Notes: generated by a model from the letters alone, not told the origin. A stretch of 64,000 nt of DNA from Gammaproteobacteria bacterium (GCA_025359205.1 JANYHD010000018.1:1-64000), one strand, 5' to 3'; shown: positions 47,042-57,198, numbered from the stretch's first letter. Made by a program: numbers and translations.

Positions 47042-49528
47042 ATGCGGTTCAAGCAGCTGTTGCCGCCGCTTCCGTCCTCTGCGCGCCCGGCGGCCGAGCC
47101 TGCTTCGGTGAGCGCGGATCCCATCCGCGCGCTAGAGACGGCCCCACTCGCCCAGCTGCTGGCCACGGCCGAAGGCCAGGGGGGTGATGCGCTGCGCGCC
47201 GCGGCCGTACACCGCGTGGCACAACTCGTCGACGCCGGCCAGATCGACTTTGGCAACCACCTGCAGTCGGCAGCGGGCGCGACAGCCGCGGCCAGGGCCG
47301 CGCTGCTGGCCGTGGCCGCGCTATGCAAGGAGGGCGCGCATCTGGAGCGGCTGGTCGGCTCGATCGCCGACCCACAGGAACTGGCGGCGCTGGCTGTCGA
47401 GGGGAGTTCCACGCGCATCCGCCAGCAGGCCGCACAGCGCATCGACGACGCCGACGAAATCGACCGACTACTCAGGCAGGTGCGCGACCGGGATAAGAGT
47501 GTCTATCGGATATTGAAGGCGAAGCACGACGCACGGCGCGCCGAGCAGGAACGCAAGACGCAGTTCGAGAGCGACATGGTTGCCGCCTGTGTGTCGCTGG
47601 AGCGCTTCAGTAAGCACTTATATGACGCGCTCTACGTGCCCTCCTTCGAACACTTCGAGGCGCGCTGGCGCGCGCTCCAAGCGCAGGCGCCAGCCGAGCT
47701 GCGGGAACGCGCCCGCGTCGCGATCGACCGCTGCCTCGAGGTCATCGCCAGCCAGGTGCGCGAGCGGATGCAGCAAGCCGACTTGGCTGCGCAGGATGCG
47801 GCGCGCCGCGCTGCCCGCGAGGTCGCCATCGCCGCTGCCGCCGCAACCGAGCTGGAGCGCGAAACCGCTGCGGCGCAGACGGCCGCGGAAGCAGACCGGC
47901 GGCACATCGAAGAGCAGCGCGAACGCGAGCAGCGGGCGGCGGCCGAAGCGTTGGCCGCGCGCCAGATTGGCAACCTCATCGCCAAGGCACACGGCGCCCT
48001 GCGCGCCGGGCACACCGGGCCCGCCGCTGGCATTCGACGTGCCCTCGAGACAAAGCTGGTGGCTGCGCCAGCATTGCCGCCCGCGCTGGTCAGGCGAGTG
48101 CAGTCGCTGGACGCGAAACTCACTGAGCTCAAGGAATGGAAGGACTACGCGGCGGCACCGAAGCGTGCCGAGCTCATTGCGGAAATGGAATCGCTGGTCG
48201 GCTCTTCGGAGCCGCCGCCCGCACTGGCTGGGAAAATCCGGGACCTGCGTGCGCAATGGAAAACCATCAGCAAGGGCATCGTCAGCGAGTCACAGGAGGA
48301 GTGGGAGCGATTTGACCGTGCCGCGGAATCGGCCTACCAGCCCTGCCGTGAATACTTCGAGGCGCAGGCCAAGGTGCGCGCCGACAACGTGGAGCGGCGC
48401 CGCAGCGTCCTGCAGCGGCTGGTGGCGTTCGAGGGCATACAGGACGGCGAACATGCTGACTGGCGCCTGATCGCGCAGGTGCTGCGCGAGGCGCGGCAGG
48501 AGTGGTACGGCATCTCGCCGGTGAACCGCGCCGCCCTCAGGCCGATCGAGGCGGAATTCGAGGCTGCGCTCGGGCGCCTGCAGGCGCGACTCGGGGCCTG
48601 GTACGCGCAGAACGTCGCGGCGAAGCAGGCGCTGATCGAGCAGGCACAGGCGCTGCTTGCGGCGGAAGATCCGCGCGCTACTCTCGATGCGCTTCGCTCA
48701 CTGCAGCAACAGTGGAAGGGCGTGGGCCCGACGCCGCGTGGGCAAGAGCAGTCCCTGTGGAATGCCTTTCGCAAGCATGGCGACGCGGCCTACCAGCAGC
48801 AGCAGCAGGCTGGTGCGCAACAGCTGGCCGGCCTCGAGGCCGCGAAAACGCGCGCCGTGGCGCTGTGCGAGAGCATTGAGCAACTCGCCACGCTGACGGG
48901 ACCGGCTCTGCACGAGGGCGCGCAATCCTTGCCGCAGTGGCGCGCAGAGTTCGAGTCACTGGGGGAGTTGCCGCGCTCCGATCAGCGCAGGGTCTACGAC
49001 CGGTATGAGCGCGCGCTGCGACGCTGCCAGGCCGCGCTCGCTGACCAGCGCCGGCGCGATGCCGGGCAATCGGTGGACAATTTGCTGGAAGCTGCGCGAC
49101 TCATATATGCGTATGGCTGGGCCGCGTCGCGGAGTGCTCCCGCGCCCGAGGCGGAAGCGCTGCGGCAGGCGGCCGAGATATTCATCGCCAGCGTCCAGCA
49201 ATGGCCCAAGGGCGGCGCCCAGGCGCTGAAGGCGGTCTGGGAGAAGACCGCGGCAGCGGCTCAGGCCGATGCGGCTGGCGATGAAAAGCGCCTGCGCACC
49301 TTGTGCATCAGGGCCGAGATTTTTTCCAGGCTGGAGACGCCGCCGGAAGACCAGGCCTTGCGCCGCGAATACCAGCTGCAGCGGCTGGTGCAGGCCATGG
49401 GGCACCCGCAGGAGCCGGATCCCAACGAACTCGATGCGCTAAGCCTGGAATGGATCCGTATCGGACCTATTGAGGGCGCGACTTACGATGCGCTGCTCCA
49501 GCGCTTGCTGCGCTGCCGGCGCCACTGA
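47042..49528 (+). CDS. Large DUF349-repeat protein
   Basis: An 828-residue, helix-rich, Glu/Arg-rich protein with repeated DUF349-like units (regions such as WERFDRAAESAYQPCREYF and QQWKGVGPTPRG) and an Ala/Glu/Arg coiled-coil section near 230-310. No signal or membrane helix. DUF349 proteins have been linked to ribosome or stress functions in some bacteria, but no role is established here. The 3' end overlaps the convergent dsbA gene by 62 bases. Confidence 0.85.
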   Translation: MRFKQLLPPLPSSARPAAEPASVSADPIRALETAPLAQLLATAEGQGGDALRAAAVHRVAQLVDAGQIDFGNHLQSAAGATAAARAALLAVAALCKEGAHLERLVGSIADPQELAALAVEGSSTRIRQQAAQRIDDADEIDRLLRQVRDRDKSVYRILKAKHDARRAEQERKTQFESDMVAACVSLERFSKHLYDALYVPSFEHFEARWRALQAQAPAELRERARVAIDRCLEVIASQVRERMQQADLAAQDAARRAAREVAIAAAAATELERETAAAQTAAEADRRHIEEQREREQRAAAEALAARQIGNLIAKAHGALRAGHTGPAAGIRRALETKLVAAPALPPALVRRVQSLDAKLTELKEWKDYAAAPKRAELIAEMESLVGSSEPPPALAGKIRDLRAQWKTISKGIVSESQEEWERFDRAAESAYQPCREYFEAQAKVRADNVERRRSVLQRLVAFEGIQDGEHADWRLIAQVLREARQEWYGISPVNRAALRPIEAEFEAALGRLQARLGAWYAQNVAAKQALIEQAQALLAAEDPRATLDALRSLQQQWKGVGPTPRGQEQSLWNAFRKHGDAAYQQQQQAGAQQLAGLEAAKTRAVALCESIEQLATLTGPALHEGAQSLPQWRAEFESLGELPRSDQRRVYDRYERALRRCQAALADQRRRDAGQSVDNLLEAARLIYAYGWAASRSAPAPEAEALRQAAEIFIASVQQWPKGGAQALKAVWEKTAAAAQADAAGDEKRLRTLCIRAEIFSRLETPPEDQALRREYQLQRLVQAMGHPQEPDPNELDALSLEWIRIGPIEGATYDALLQRLLRCRRH

Positions 49529-50231
49529 CAGCCGGTTTCCGGTTAGCCGGCTTCCGGCCATTGGATTCCTTCGCAACCAGCCACTTTGCCAGCGCGATGA
49601 ACTGCTCGCCGCTGCCGGCGGAGACCGGAGTCAGGCGGTACTTGCCATTGATGATGAGCGTGGGCGTGGAATCTGCCCTGTAGGCGATGATCTGGGCGTC
49701 CGCCTCACGCATCTTCGCATCGACGCTGAAAGAATGCGCCGCATCGAGAAATGCGCCGGGCTTGAGCTTTGCGGCCTGTTCGTAGTAACGGGCCACGTCT
49801 GCAAGACTCGGCAGCGGGGATTTCAGGCGCATGCCACCGGCATCCATGGTGGCCAGTTCGCCGCTCTTCCACACGGCATCGTATATGCGATCGTGCAGCC
49901 GGTCGGCGATGCCGAGCGCGCTGGCAGCGAAGTACGCACGCTGGAATACCTTCCAGTCTTCCTCCGGATGCCATGCGGCCGGCAGGAACCGCCACTGCAC
50001 ACCGGTCGGCAATGCGGCCTTGAGCTGATCAATGACTGGATTGAAATGGTTGCAGGCGGGGCAAGCGTAGGAAAACACCTCGACCAACTCGACCTTGCCG
50101 CCCGCGACCGACGTTGGCTGTGGCGGGTCAACGAGAAAATACTGTGCTCCCTCGGTCCACACCGGCTCGGCCTGTGCGGCGCCAGCCGCCACCAGCAACA
50201 CGGCCATCAAGATCGGGACTGTGCGCATCAT
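49467..50231 (-). CDS. dsbA: Thiol:disulfide interchange protein DsbA-like
   Basis: A 254-residue periplasmic oxidoreductase with signal peptide ending near AAQAE and the catalytic CPAC motif (Cys57-Cys60) of DsbA. The region near PTLIING holds the cis-Pro loop (STPTLI). The C-terminal tail is unusually long and low-complexity (ASAGAAHRKSRPQ) and lies in the overlap with the DUF349 gene. It is the last gene of a four-gene minus-strand run. Confidence 0.88.
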   Translation of the reverse strand: MMRTVPILMAVLLVAAGAAQAEPVWTEGAQYFLVDPPQPTSVAGGKVELVEVFSYACPACNHFNPVIDQLKAALPTGVQWRFLPAAWHPEEDWKVFQRAYFAASALGIADRLHDRIYDAVWKSGELATMDAGGMRLKSPLPSLADVARYYEQAAKLKPGAFLDAAHSFSVDAKMREADAQIIAYRADSTPTLIINGKYRLTPVSAGSGEQFIALAKWLVAKESNGRKPANRKPAVSGAGSAASAGAAHRKSRPQ

Positions 50232-50252
50232 CGTCCTATCCTTCCGCAATCC

Positions 50253-51116
50253 TTATTTCGCCACAATAACATCACGGCCTGCCATCGCAAGCGCCCGTTC
50301 GAAGCGGCGCCCGCGCTCGTGCTCAAGCTTGCGCCGGGCAACTGCCAGCGCGCGCCGGTGCCTGGGATGATGGCGCGCATAGCGCTTCAATTCCCGCCAC
50401 AGCAGTTCCAGATCGGTGATGGCACCGAACTCCCTTTGCAGGCGGCGCATCTTCCTTAGCTCAACCGGCCGCGCGACGGCACCCAGCGAGCCCGCCAATT
50501 CCAGCTGGTAGCGGTAGACCTTGATCGCAACCCGCGCACGGTGCAACGCGTTCATGTCACCAGTCTCGATGCGTTGGCAGGCAGCGCGCGTGGCCCGCTG
50601 GCTGCGATCGAGGCATGCGCTCATGGCACCACGTGTCTGCGGCACCGGCAACCGTCGCTGCGCGAGGCGAATGATCCTGCGGCAGGTCTTGCGTGGCCGC
50701 ACGGTCGCGAGCGAATTCGTCGTGCGCCGCCGGTGGCGCCCGATCGCCTCGTTCATTTCCTCCAGCATGGCCTGCAGGACGCGACTCCGGCCCCGCACCT
50801 GCCGCAGGTGCACGCGCGTCGCCTGCAGATCCCGCAGCCGTGCGCACTTTCTGAAGGGCTTGCGCAGTTCGCGCACGAAGCCGCGCCATTGTCCGCCGGG
50901 CGCGAGCGCAGCGGCGAATTCCACGAGCGCAAGCAACCGCCGGGTGGCAATGCGCAGTTCATGGATGTCAGCCTGGCTGGCCGTGCGCGCTGCGGCCATG
51001 GCACGCTGATACCGGTCCGTCTCGGTGCGCAACGCGGCCATCCATGCGCCGTCGCCCGCTCCGTCGGCGGCGCGCGCAGCGCGAGCGCACGTGTTCAGGG
51101 CCCGCCTTCCAACCAC
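50253..51116 (-). CDS. CHAD-domain protein
   Basis: A 287-residue, very Arg/His-rich helical protein with the conserved histidine alpha-helical domain pattern (HELRIATRRLLALVEF, RVAIKVYRYQLE). CHAD proteins bind polyphosphate. Its start (GTG 51116) overlaps the oxidoreductase gene by 22 bases; a later ATG at 51041 is possible. A PPK2 polyphosphate kinase lies at 7046. Confidence 0.82.
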   Translation of the reverse strand: MVGRRALNTCARAARAADGAGDGAWMAALRTETDRYQRAMAAARTASQADIHELRIATRRLLALVEFAAALAPGGQWRGFVRELRKPFRKCARLRDLQATRVHLRQVRGRSRVLQAMLEEMNEAIGRHRRRTTNSLATVRPRKTCRRIIRLAQRRLPVPQTRGAMSACLDRSQRATRAACQRIETGDMNALHRARVAIKVYRYQLELAGSLGAVARPVELRKMRRLQREFGAITDLELLWRELKRYARHHPRHRRALAVARRKLEHERGRRFERALAMAGRDVIVAK

Positions 51117-52135
51117 ACGCGCGCACCCCGCTGGCTGCTTTGCCGTGCGGCTTCGATGACCCGCAACACCTGGCGGGCCTGCGCCGCTCCCACTGGTGGT
51201 GGGTCAGCATTCTCGACGGCCCGGCGCACGGTTCGGTAGTACTCCGTCCACCGACCACGCTCCGGCGCCACGACGCTGCCGCGCCCCGTGGCGCCGTCGA
51301 TGACGTGCCCGCCGACGCCCTGCGCATGCAGACCAAATGCCTCATCCGTCGGCCTGATCCCCGCCCGCGATTGCTCTTCCTGCGGATCGACGGACTCGCT
51401 GGTGTAGCTGCCCAGTTCGCCGTGCACGCGATAACGCGGACCCGGCACCGCCGCGAGTGAATCCACGCCCAGCACGATCCGCATGCGTCCCTTGCCCATG
51501 CGCAATTCAAAAGCGTCATCGACCGTGGCGCCTGCGCGCTGCGTGTATATGTCGGCCTGCAGCCAGTCGGGCATGCCAAACAGCACCAGCGCCTGGTCGA
51601 TCAGGTGCGTGCCGAGGTCGAACAGCACGCCGCCGCCATGCAACGCACTCTCGCGCCATCGATCCGGCACCTTGGGTCGGTAGCGATTCCAGCGCGCCTC
51701 GAAGCTGTGTACGGCTCCCAGCGTGGCTTCGTCCAGCACCCGCCTCAGGGTGAGGAAATCACTGTCCCAGCGACGATTGTGGAACGCGCTCAACGTGACC
51801 GACGATGCACTGGCCGCCTGGATCAGCCGATCCGCGCCCGCGCTGGAAAGGGCCATCGGCTTGTCCACGACCACGTGCTTGCCGGCCGCCAGCGCGGCCA
51901 GCGCCTGCGCTTCGTGCAGGTCATTGGGCGTCGCGATCACGACCAGGTCCAGGCGCGGCTGTGAAAGCAAGGCGCCAAGATCTGGGAGCAGGCTGGCCCC
52001 AGGCAGCGCCGCGCTGACCGCTTCACGCTGCCGCGACACGACGCCCACGATTTCCATGCCGCTGGCGAGGATCAGCGGCGCATGGAACACGCGGCCCGCG
52101 AGGCCAAAACCCACAAGCCCGACTGCGACGGTCAC
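51095..52135 (-). CDS. Gfo/Idh/MocA-family oxidoreductase
   Basis: A 346-residue NAD(P)-dependent sugar or polyol oxidoreductase. The Rossmann start VAVGLVGFGLAGRVFHAP and VVVDKPMALS (the EKP-like lysine) are clear. Starts with GTG, nine bases after the metallo-hydrolase gene. Substrate unknown. Confidence 0.85.
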   Translation of the reverse strand: MTVAVGLVGFGLAGRVFHAPLILASGMEIVGVVSRQREAVSAALPGASLLPDLGALLSQPRLDLVVIATPNDLHEAQALAALAAGKHVVVDKPMALSSAGADRLIQAASASSVTLSAFHNRRWDSDFLTLRRVLDEATLGAVHSFEARWNRYRPKVPDRWRESALHGGGVLFDLGTHLIDQALVLFGMPDWLQADIYTQRAGATVDDAFELRMGKGRMRIVLGVDSLAAVPGPRYRVHGELGSYTSESVDPQEEQSRAGIRPTDEAFGLHAQGVGGHVIDGATGRGSVVAPERGRWTEYYRTVRRAVENADPPPVGAAQARQVLRVIEAARQSSQRGARVWLEGGP

Positions 52136-52144
52136 GCTACGGCC

Positions 52145-53275
52145 CTAGTCCATCGGCCACGGCATGGCCTTCGGCAATGAGAGCGTGGGCAGGGCAATGT
52201 GACGCCCGGATGCCGTGATGCCGTCCGCGACGCGCCACCATGGAATCGCCGCTTCCGCATGCGCGGGTTCGACGGGCTCGCCCAGGCGTGGCATGACCAG
52301 CTGCGCGCCCGCTTTCGGTGCGAGTTCCAGCAGCGTTTCGGCGGGCTGGTCCCACGCGTGCATGGCAAGGCTGAAGGTGCCCCAGTGCACGGGCAGGAAC
52401 GGGCCACCGCCGAGCATGGCCAGCGCCGCAAGCGCGTTTTCAGGCCCCAAATGGATGTCGCCCCAGGCCGGATGAAACGCGCCCACTTCCAGCATCACGA
52501 GATCAAACGGGCCCAGCCGCGCGCGGATCGTCTGGTATTCCGTAGTGAGGCCGGTGTCGCCACTGAAGAACACGGCGTGGCGAGGCGAGCGGATCACCAT
52601 CGAAGACCACAGCGTCGCATTGCGATCGTTGAGGCTGCGCCCGGAGAAGTGCTGCGATGGCGCGGCGGTCACGCTGAGGTCAGTACCGGGCAGGCGATGC
52701 GATTCCCACCAATCCAGCTCGACGACGCGTTCGGGGTGCACGCCCCATGCCTCGAGGTGTGCGCCGACACCGAGCGAGGTCACGAACGGCACATCGCGCT
52801 TGCGCAGCTCGCGGATCGTCGGATAGTCGAGGTGGTCGTAGTGATCGTGCGAAACCACCACCAGGTCCACCGGCGGCAGCTCCCGCAGCGCTATCGGCAC
52901 CGGCTGGAAGCGTTTCGGGCCGGCGAAACGCGCCGGCGACGCGCGCGGCCCCCACACCGGATCCGTCAGCACGCGCAGACCGTCAATCTCGATGAGCACC
53001 GTGGAATGACCGAGCCACGTCGCGCGCAACCCCGTGGCAGGTGCACGCCGCCAGGCATCAAGCGGATTCAGCGAGGGCAACGGCGCACGCGGCACGCGCC
53101 GCTCGCCGCCACAGATGAATTCAGCCAGGGTCGGCATCGGCACGGCGGCATTTCGCAGACCCGGCATGATCGGGTGCAGGTTGCGGAAACGATCCCCTGC
53201 CCAGGCAAGCGCAGCGCTGATGCGCTCGAGTCGTGCGCCCTGCGGTCTTTTACCCAGCGATCTCATCCCCGGCAT
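52145..53275 (-). CDS. Metallo-beta-lactamase-fold hydrolase (UlaG/NAPE-PLD-like)
   Basis: A 376-residue hydrolase with SHDHYDHLD (142-150), the zinc motif, and TGLTTEYQTI region later. The size and the HSTVLIEIDG segment resemble NAPE-PLD/UlaG-like phosphodiesterases. First gene of the run MBL, oxidoreductase, CHAD, DsbA. Confidence 0.82.
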   Translation of the reverse strand: MPGMRSLGKRPQGARLERISAALAWAGDRFRNLHPIMPGLRNAAVPMPTLAEFICGGERRVPRAPLPSLNPLDAWRRAPATGLRATWLGHSTVLIEIDGLRVLTDPVWGPRASPARFAGPKRFQPVPIALRELPPVDLVVVSHDHYDHLDYPTIRELRKRDVPFVTSLGVGAHLEAWGVHPERVVELDWWESHRLPGTDLSVTAAPSQHFSGRSLNDRNATLWSSMVIRSPRHAVFFSGDTGLTTEYQTIRARLGPFDLVMLEVGAFHPAWGDIHLGPENALAALAMLGGGPFLPVHWGTFSLAMHAWDQPAETLLELAPKAGAQLVMPRLGEPVEPAHAEAAIPWWRVADGITASGRHIALPTLSLPKAMPWPMD

Positions 53276-53347
53276 CTTAGCAAGGGTTGCAGGCCGCCGG
53301 GGACGCCACGCCGCCGCCTGCAGCGTGGCTTCCCTGGTTCCGCAGTG

Positions 53348-53671
53348 TCAGAGCTTCTCGAGCGGCTCGACGGAAATCGACAGTACCTTGCCCGAGGCGC
53401 TCAGCGTGCACGTCGCCCGCGCAATCGTTTCCCTGGTGCGCGTGCTGACCGCGGTCATTTGCAGCTCGCTGGGCTCGCCCAGCAGATTGTCGATGCCGTA
53501 GAAACTCGTTGCCTTGAGCCTGGGTGCCGGCTTCTCGGGCGTGGCGAGCGATGCGATGAAGGCTTCGGCGCAGGCTTGCGCGGCGGTACGCTCTGGGCGC
53601 GCCGCCTGCGAAAGCGTAGGTAACAATGAGATCGCCAATGCGGCCAGGGCCGCGGCTTTTCTGTTGCTCAT
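53348..53671 (-). CDS. Small secreted protein of unknown function
   Basis: A 107-residue protein with a signal peptide ending near LSQAA and two cysteines (ACAEAF, ATCTLS). The ATG at 53671 gives the signal peptide; a longer frame to 53779 adds 36 residues before it. It is downstream of the LysR gene by 104 bases on the same strand. Confidence 0.6.
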   Translation of the reverse strand: MSNRKAAALAALAISLLPTLSQAARPERTAAQACAEAFIASLATPEKPAPRLKATSFYGIDNLLGEPSELQMTAVSTRTRETIARATCTLSASGKVLSISVEPLEKL

Positions 53672-53775
53672 GTTGGTGTCAGCTCCAATGAGTAGTGGGG
53701 AAGTAGCCGGCTTGAAACTAGCCGCTGCCGCGAGCCGCGACAAATGATCAGTTTTCCCGGGAGCCTGAATCCTGC

Positions 53776-54690
53776 TCACCGCCGCAGCGCCGCCGCGGCC
53801 GGCCTGAACTCCGCCTCCAGCCAGTCGAGCAGCTCGCGCACGGCGCTGCGGCGCGCATCCGCGGTGCGCGCCACGGCGTAGTAACTCTCGCCGGCACCAA
53901 TCTCGTGCGCGAACACGCGCGTGAGCCGGCCGGCGGCAAAGCGCGCCTCGGTCAGCGGCGCCGCCACGAGTGCGAATCCGACGCCGCGCTCGGCAGCGTC
54001 AACCACGGCCGACATCGTGTCGAAACGGATCTGCTGGCGCGGCTGGAGTGGTGTCAGCCCGGCTGCCAGCGCCCAGCGATCCCACAGGTCCGCGCGCCGC
54101 GCGTGGACGATCAGGGACTCGGCCGCGAGATCGGCATAGTCGCGCACACCGGATTCGCGCAGCAACGAGGGCGAGCAGGCCGGAACGAAAGTCTGGGCGA
54201 ACAGCGCGCGCGCGTACAGTCCCGGCCATTGACCCGGACCCAGCGTGACCGACACATCCGTCTCTGCCTCGTGCGGCTCCGGCGGTGCGGAGCGCGTCGC
54301 GATCTGCAGGTCAGTGTCCGGGTGTGCTGCACTGAACGCAGCCAGGCGCGGCAGCAACAGCTCCTGCGCAAAGAACGGCGGCACCTGCAGGCGCAGCACC
54401 ACCCTAGCGCGCTGTTCGCGCAGCCCCGCGGTGGCCGCCTCCAGCGTTGCGAACGCCGGGTCAATCTGCCCCAGCAGCCGCGCGCCCTGCTCGGTCAGCG
54501 ATAGGGAGCGTGGGCCGCGCTTAAACAGTGCAGCGCCCAGCTGTTTCTCCAGGCCCCGCACCTGGTGGCTGACCGCAGAAGGCGTAAGGCACAGCTCAGC
54601 GGCCGCGGCCGCAAAGCTGCCGCGGTGGGCTGCGATCTGGAAGGTCTTCAGAAACTTCAGTGAGGTCGCGGGCAAAGCGCGGGGATCCAT
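53776..54690 (-). CDS. LysR-family regulator (GcvA-like)
   Basis: A 304-residue transcription regulator. The N-terminal HTH (LKFLKTFQIAAHRGSFAAAA, SAVSHQVRGLEKQLG) is followed by a substrate-binding domain. It is last in the sugar run, 44 bases after the isomerase gene, so it may control or report on the sugar locus. Confidence 0.9.
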   Translation of the reverse strand: MDPRALPATSLKFLKTFQIAAHRGSFAAAAAELCLTPSAVSHQVRGLEKQLGAALFKRGPRSLSLTEQGARLLGQIDPAFATLEAATAGLREQRARVVLRLQVPPFFAQELLLPRLAAFSAAHPDTDLQIATRSAPPEPHEAETDVSVTLGPGQWPGLYARALFAQTFVPACSPSLLRESGVRDYADLAAESLIVHARRADLWDRWALAAGLTPLQPRQQIRFDTMSAVVDAAERGVGFALVAAPLTEARFAAGRLTRVFAHEIGAGESYYAVARTADARRSAVRELLDWLEAEFRPAAAALRR

Positions 54691-54734
54691 TCAAGGAAAG
54701 ACCCCACATCCGAGCAAGCCTCATGCCACCCGTA

Positions 54735-55910
54735 TCAGGCGTGCTCGAGAGCCGCGCCAAGCTCGCCTATGGCGCAAACCAGGTGATACAACGTACTCGC
54801 GGGTGCAGGTTCGTGCACCAGCTCGCCTGCGACGCTGACCCGGTCCCACCACAGGCCAGGCACATCGCCGCGCAGGTATCGAGACAGCGCTGCAAGAGCC
54901 TGCAGGGCCATCACTGTGTATTCCTGTCGCCCTGTAAATCTGGCCATGGCGAGCGCGGCCTTGAGTCGCTCGGTCTGCGCCCATAGCCGCGCCGTGCCAT
55001 CACAGGGGATGAATTGTTCATTCAGCGCCATGACCGCAAGGCCGTTCCGGATGCCATGCTGCTCGCCCACCTGCACCAGGCGCGCGGCCGCCGCGCCAGC
55101 CGCACGGCTGCGCGCACCACGCCAGCGCAACAACAACCAGGCCCACTCGTATTGGTGACCGGGCTCCACATGAGCCGCCACGCTGTCGGCAGGCGCTTCC
55201 CAGCTACCACCCGTTCGCTCGAACAGCGCTCCGGTCCCGGCGTCGATCAATCGGTCCAACGCCAGCGCCACAATTTCCTCGGCGAGTGCGCGCCATGATT
55301 CCTCGCCGCTGACTGCCATCCAGTTCTGTGCCGCCTCGAGCAGGTGCATGTGGGGGTTCGGCAGCAGCAGACTGCCGGCGCCGAGTTCGGCGAACCCCGC
55401 TCCAGGGTGCGTGAAATTCTGCGCTATAGCGAGACGCAGTGCATGCGCGGCCGCATCAAGATCGGACACCGGGCCGAGAAAACGGCGCGTCTCCGCCAGC
55501 GCCAGCAGCACGAAGGCCTGATCGTACAACAGCGCACGTTCATCGAGCACCGCACCGTCAGCGGCCACCAGCGTCCGGTACAACCCATCCGCACGCCGGT
55601 AATGCCTGAAGAAATATTCCCAGCCGCGCTCGACCAGCCGCGCCGCATCGCCCTGCCATCCAAGGCCCGTCGCACGCGCGAAGGCATAAATCTGCCGGAC
55701 CTGGACGCGCGCCCGGCGCGGCTCGCCAGCGAGCGGGCCTTCCGGCCCCAGGAGTTCGTGAAATCCGCCGTGGACCTCGTCTACGCCGCGGCTGGCCCAC
55801 AGTGGACACGCCACGTGTGCAAGCCAATGACGGAGCCACGCATTGTGGGCGTGCAGCTGCCCGGCGTCAGTGAGCCCAGCCGTGGCGTCAGTGCGCAAGG
55901 CTGGGCGCAT
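54735..55910 (-). CDS. AGE-family sugar isomerase/epimerase
   Basis: A 391-residue (alpha/alpha)6-barrel enzyme of the N-acylglucosamine 2-epimerase/mannose isomerase family; HVEPGHQYEWAW and RLWAQTERLKAAL fit the catalytic His regions. It overlaps the permease gene by 23 bases. Next to a fructokinase-like ROK enzyme, a mannose-to-fructose isomerase role is the simplest guess. Confidence 0.82.
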   Translation of the reverse strand: MRPALRTDATAGLTDAGQLHAHNAWLRHWLAHVACPLWASRGVDEVHGGFHELLGPEGPLAGEPRRARVQVRQIYAFARATGLGWQGDAARLVERGWEYFFRHYRRADGLYRTLVAADGAVLDERALLYDQAFVLLALAETRRFLGPVSDLDAAAHALRLAIAQNFTHPGAGFAELGAGSLLLPNPHMHLLEAAQNWMAVSGEESWRALAEEIVALALDRLIDAGTGALFERTGGSWEAPADSVAAHVEPGHQYEWAWLLLRWRGARSRAAGAAAARLVQVGEQHGIRNGLAVMALNEQFIPCDGTARLWAQTERLKAALAMARFTGRQEYTVMALQALAALSRYLRGDVPGLWWDRVSVAGELVHEPAPASTLYHLVCAIGELGAALEHA

Positions 55911-57198
55911 CCACCGGCTTTCCCGCCGCGCGTGCCCGCGCTGCCGCGACGCCGAATACAGCGATGCAGGCGTAGGCCAGCATCGGCACGAAATAGGCGG
56001 CACGCAGGCCATCCAGGTCGGCTATGTGCCCGACGATCAGCGGCAGCACCGCGCCACCGACGATGGCCATGCACAGCAGGCCGGAGGTCGCGGCATTGGA
56101 GGCCGTGGAGCGCTCCAGCGTCAGCGTGAAGATCACCGGGAACATGATCGAATTGAAGCAGCCGATCGACAGCGCCGCCCAGCCCGCAGCGGCGCCCGGA
56201 GTCTGGCTGACCGCCAGGCACAGGATCGCAGCGATCGCCGCAACGACACCGAGCAGGAGTCCGGCGCGCACCCGCGTCATCAACAACAAACTGCCGACGA
56301 AGCGGCCAATCATCGCGCCGCCCCAATAGAAACTCACGAACTTCCCGGCGCGCTCAAGTGCCACGCCGAAGACATCGTCCCGGTGCAGGAAGTTGGTCAG
56401 CGTGCTGCCAATAGATACTTCGGCACCGACATACAGGAATATCGCCAGCGCACCGAGCAGCGCCCAACGCGAGCGCAGCGCGAGCGCCACACCGGCTGCG
56501 CCAGCACTGACCAGGTTGGCGTTTTCGCCCGGAGCCGCACGGGTCAGGCGATCGCGTACCGACCAGATGAACAGGGCTAGCAGACCGATCATCGCGGCGA
56601 TCACCAGGAACGCAAAGTCGATGTGTCGCAGCGACTCCGTGCGCTGCTGCACGGTCACCGCGCCACCGGCCGTTACGGCGAACATGCCGCCCGCGAGCAG
56701 CACCGAGGACACAAGGTACGGTGCGATGGCCGTGCCGAGCGAGTTTAAGGCCTGCGAGAGCGTCAGCCGAAAGTGCGAGCGCTCCGGCCTGCCCAGCAGC
56801 GCCGCCAGCGGATTGGCCGCGACCTGCAGAATCGTGATGCCGCTGGCGATGATGAACATAGCCAGCAATACAATGGCAAAGGTATCGACGTGCGTCGCCA
56901 GCGGCATGCACAGGCAACCCGCCACCATGATGGCCAGCGCCGTGACGATCGCGCGTGGGTAGCCGAGGCGCGCCACCAGCGCCGCCGCGGGCAGGGAGAT
57001 GACGCCGTAGGCCATGAAGAACGCAAACTGCGTCAGCATGACCTCCGCGTAGCTCAGTTTGTAGATCGCCTTCAGCGTCGCGATCAGCGGATCTACCGTG
57101 ACGGTAATGAAGCCCCAGGCGAAAAACAGCGTCGTGATCGACGCGAACGCTGCGCCCAGGCCGTTGGCCTGCGCATCGGTAACTGGTCGTTGCGTCAT
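55888..57198 (-). CDS. FHS-family sugar:H+ symporter (MFS)
   Basis: A 436-residue transporter with about 12 transmembrane segments, related to FucP/GluP/NagP. A longer frame to 57531 lacks a membrane N-terminus and overlaps the kinase gene, so the ATG at 57198 is used; it overlaps the kinase stop by four bases (ATGA). Confidence 0.88.
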   Translation of the reverse strand: MTQRPVTDAQANGLGAAFASITTLFFAWGFITVTVDPLIATLKAIYKLSYAEVMLTQFAFFMAYGVISLPAAALVARLGYPRAIVTALAIMVAGCLCMPLATHVDTFAIVLLAMFIIASGITILQVAANPLAALLGRPERSHFRLTLSQALNSLGTAIAPYLVSSVLLAGGMFAVTAGGAVTVQQRTESLRHIDFAFLVIAAMIGLLALFIWSVRDRLTRAAPGENANLVSAGAAGVALALRSRWALLGALAIFLYVGAEVSIGSTLTNFLHRDDVFGVALERAGKFVSFYWGGAMIGRFVGSLLLMTRVRAGLLLGVVAAIAAILCLAVSQTPGAAAGWAALSIGCFNSIMFPVIFTLTLERSTASNAATSGLLCMAIVGGAVLPLIVGHIADLDGLRAAYFVPMLAYACIAVFGVAAARARAAGKPVDAPSLAH

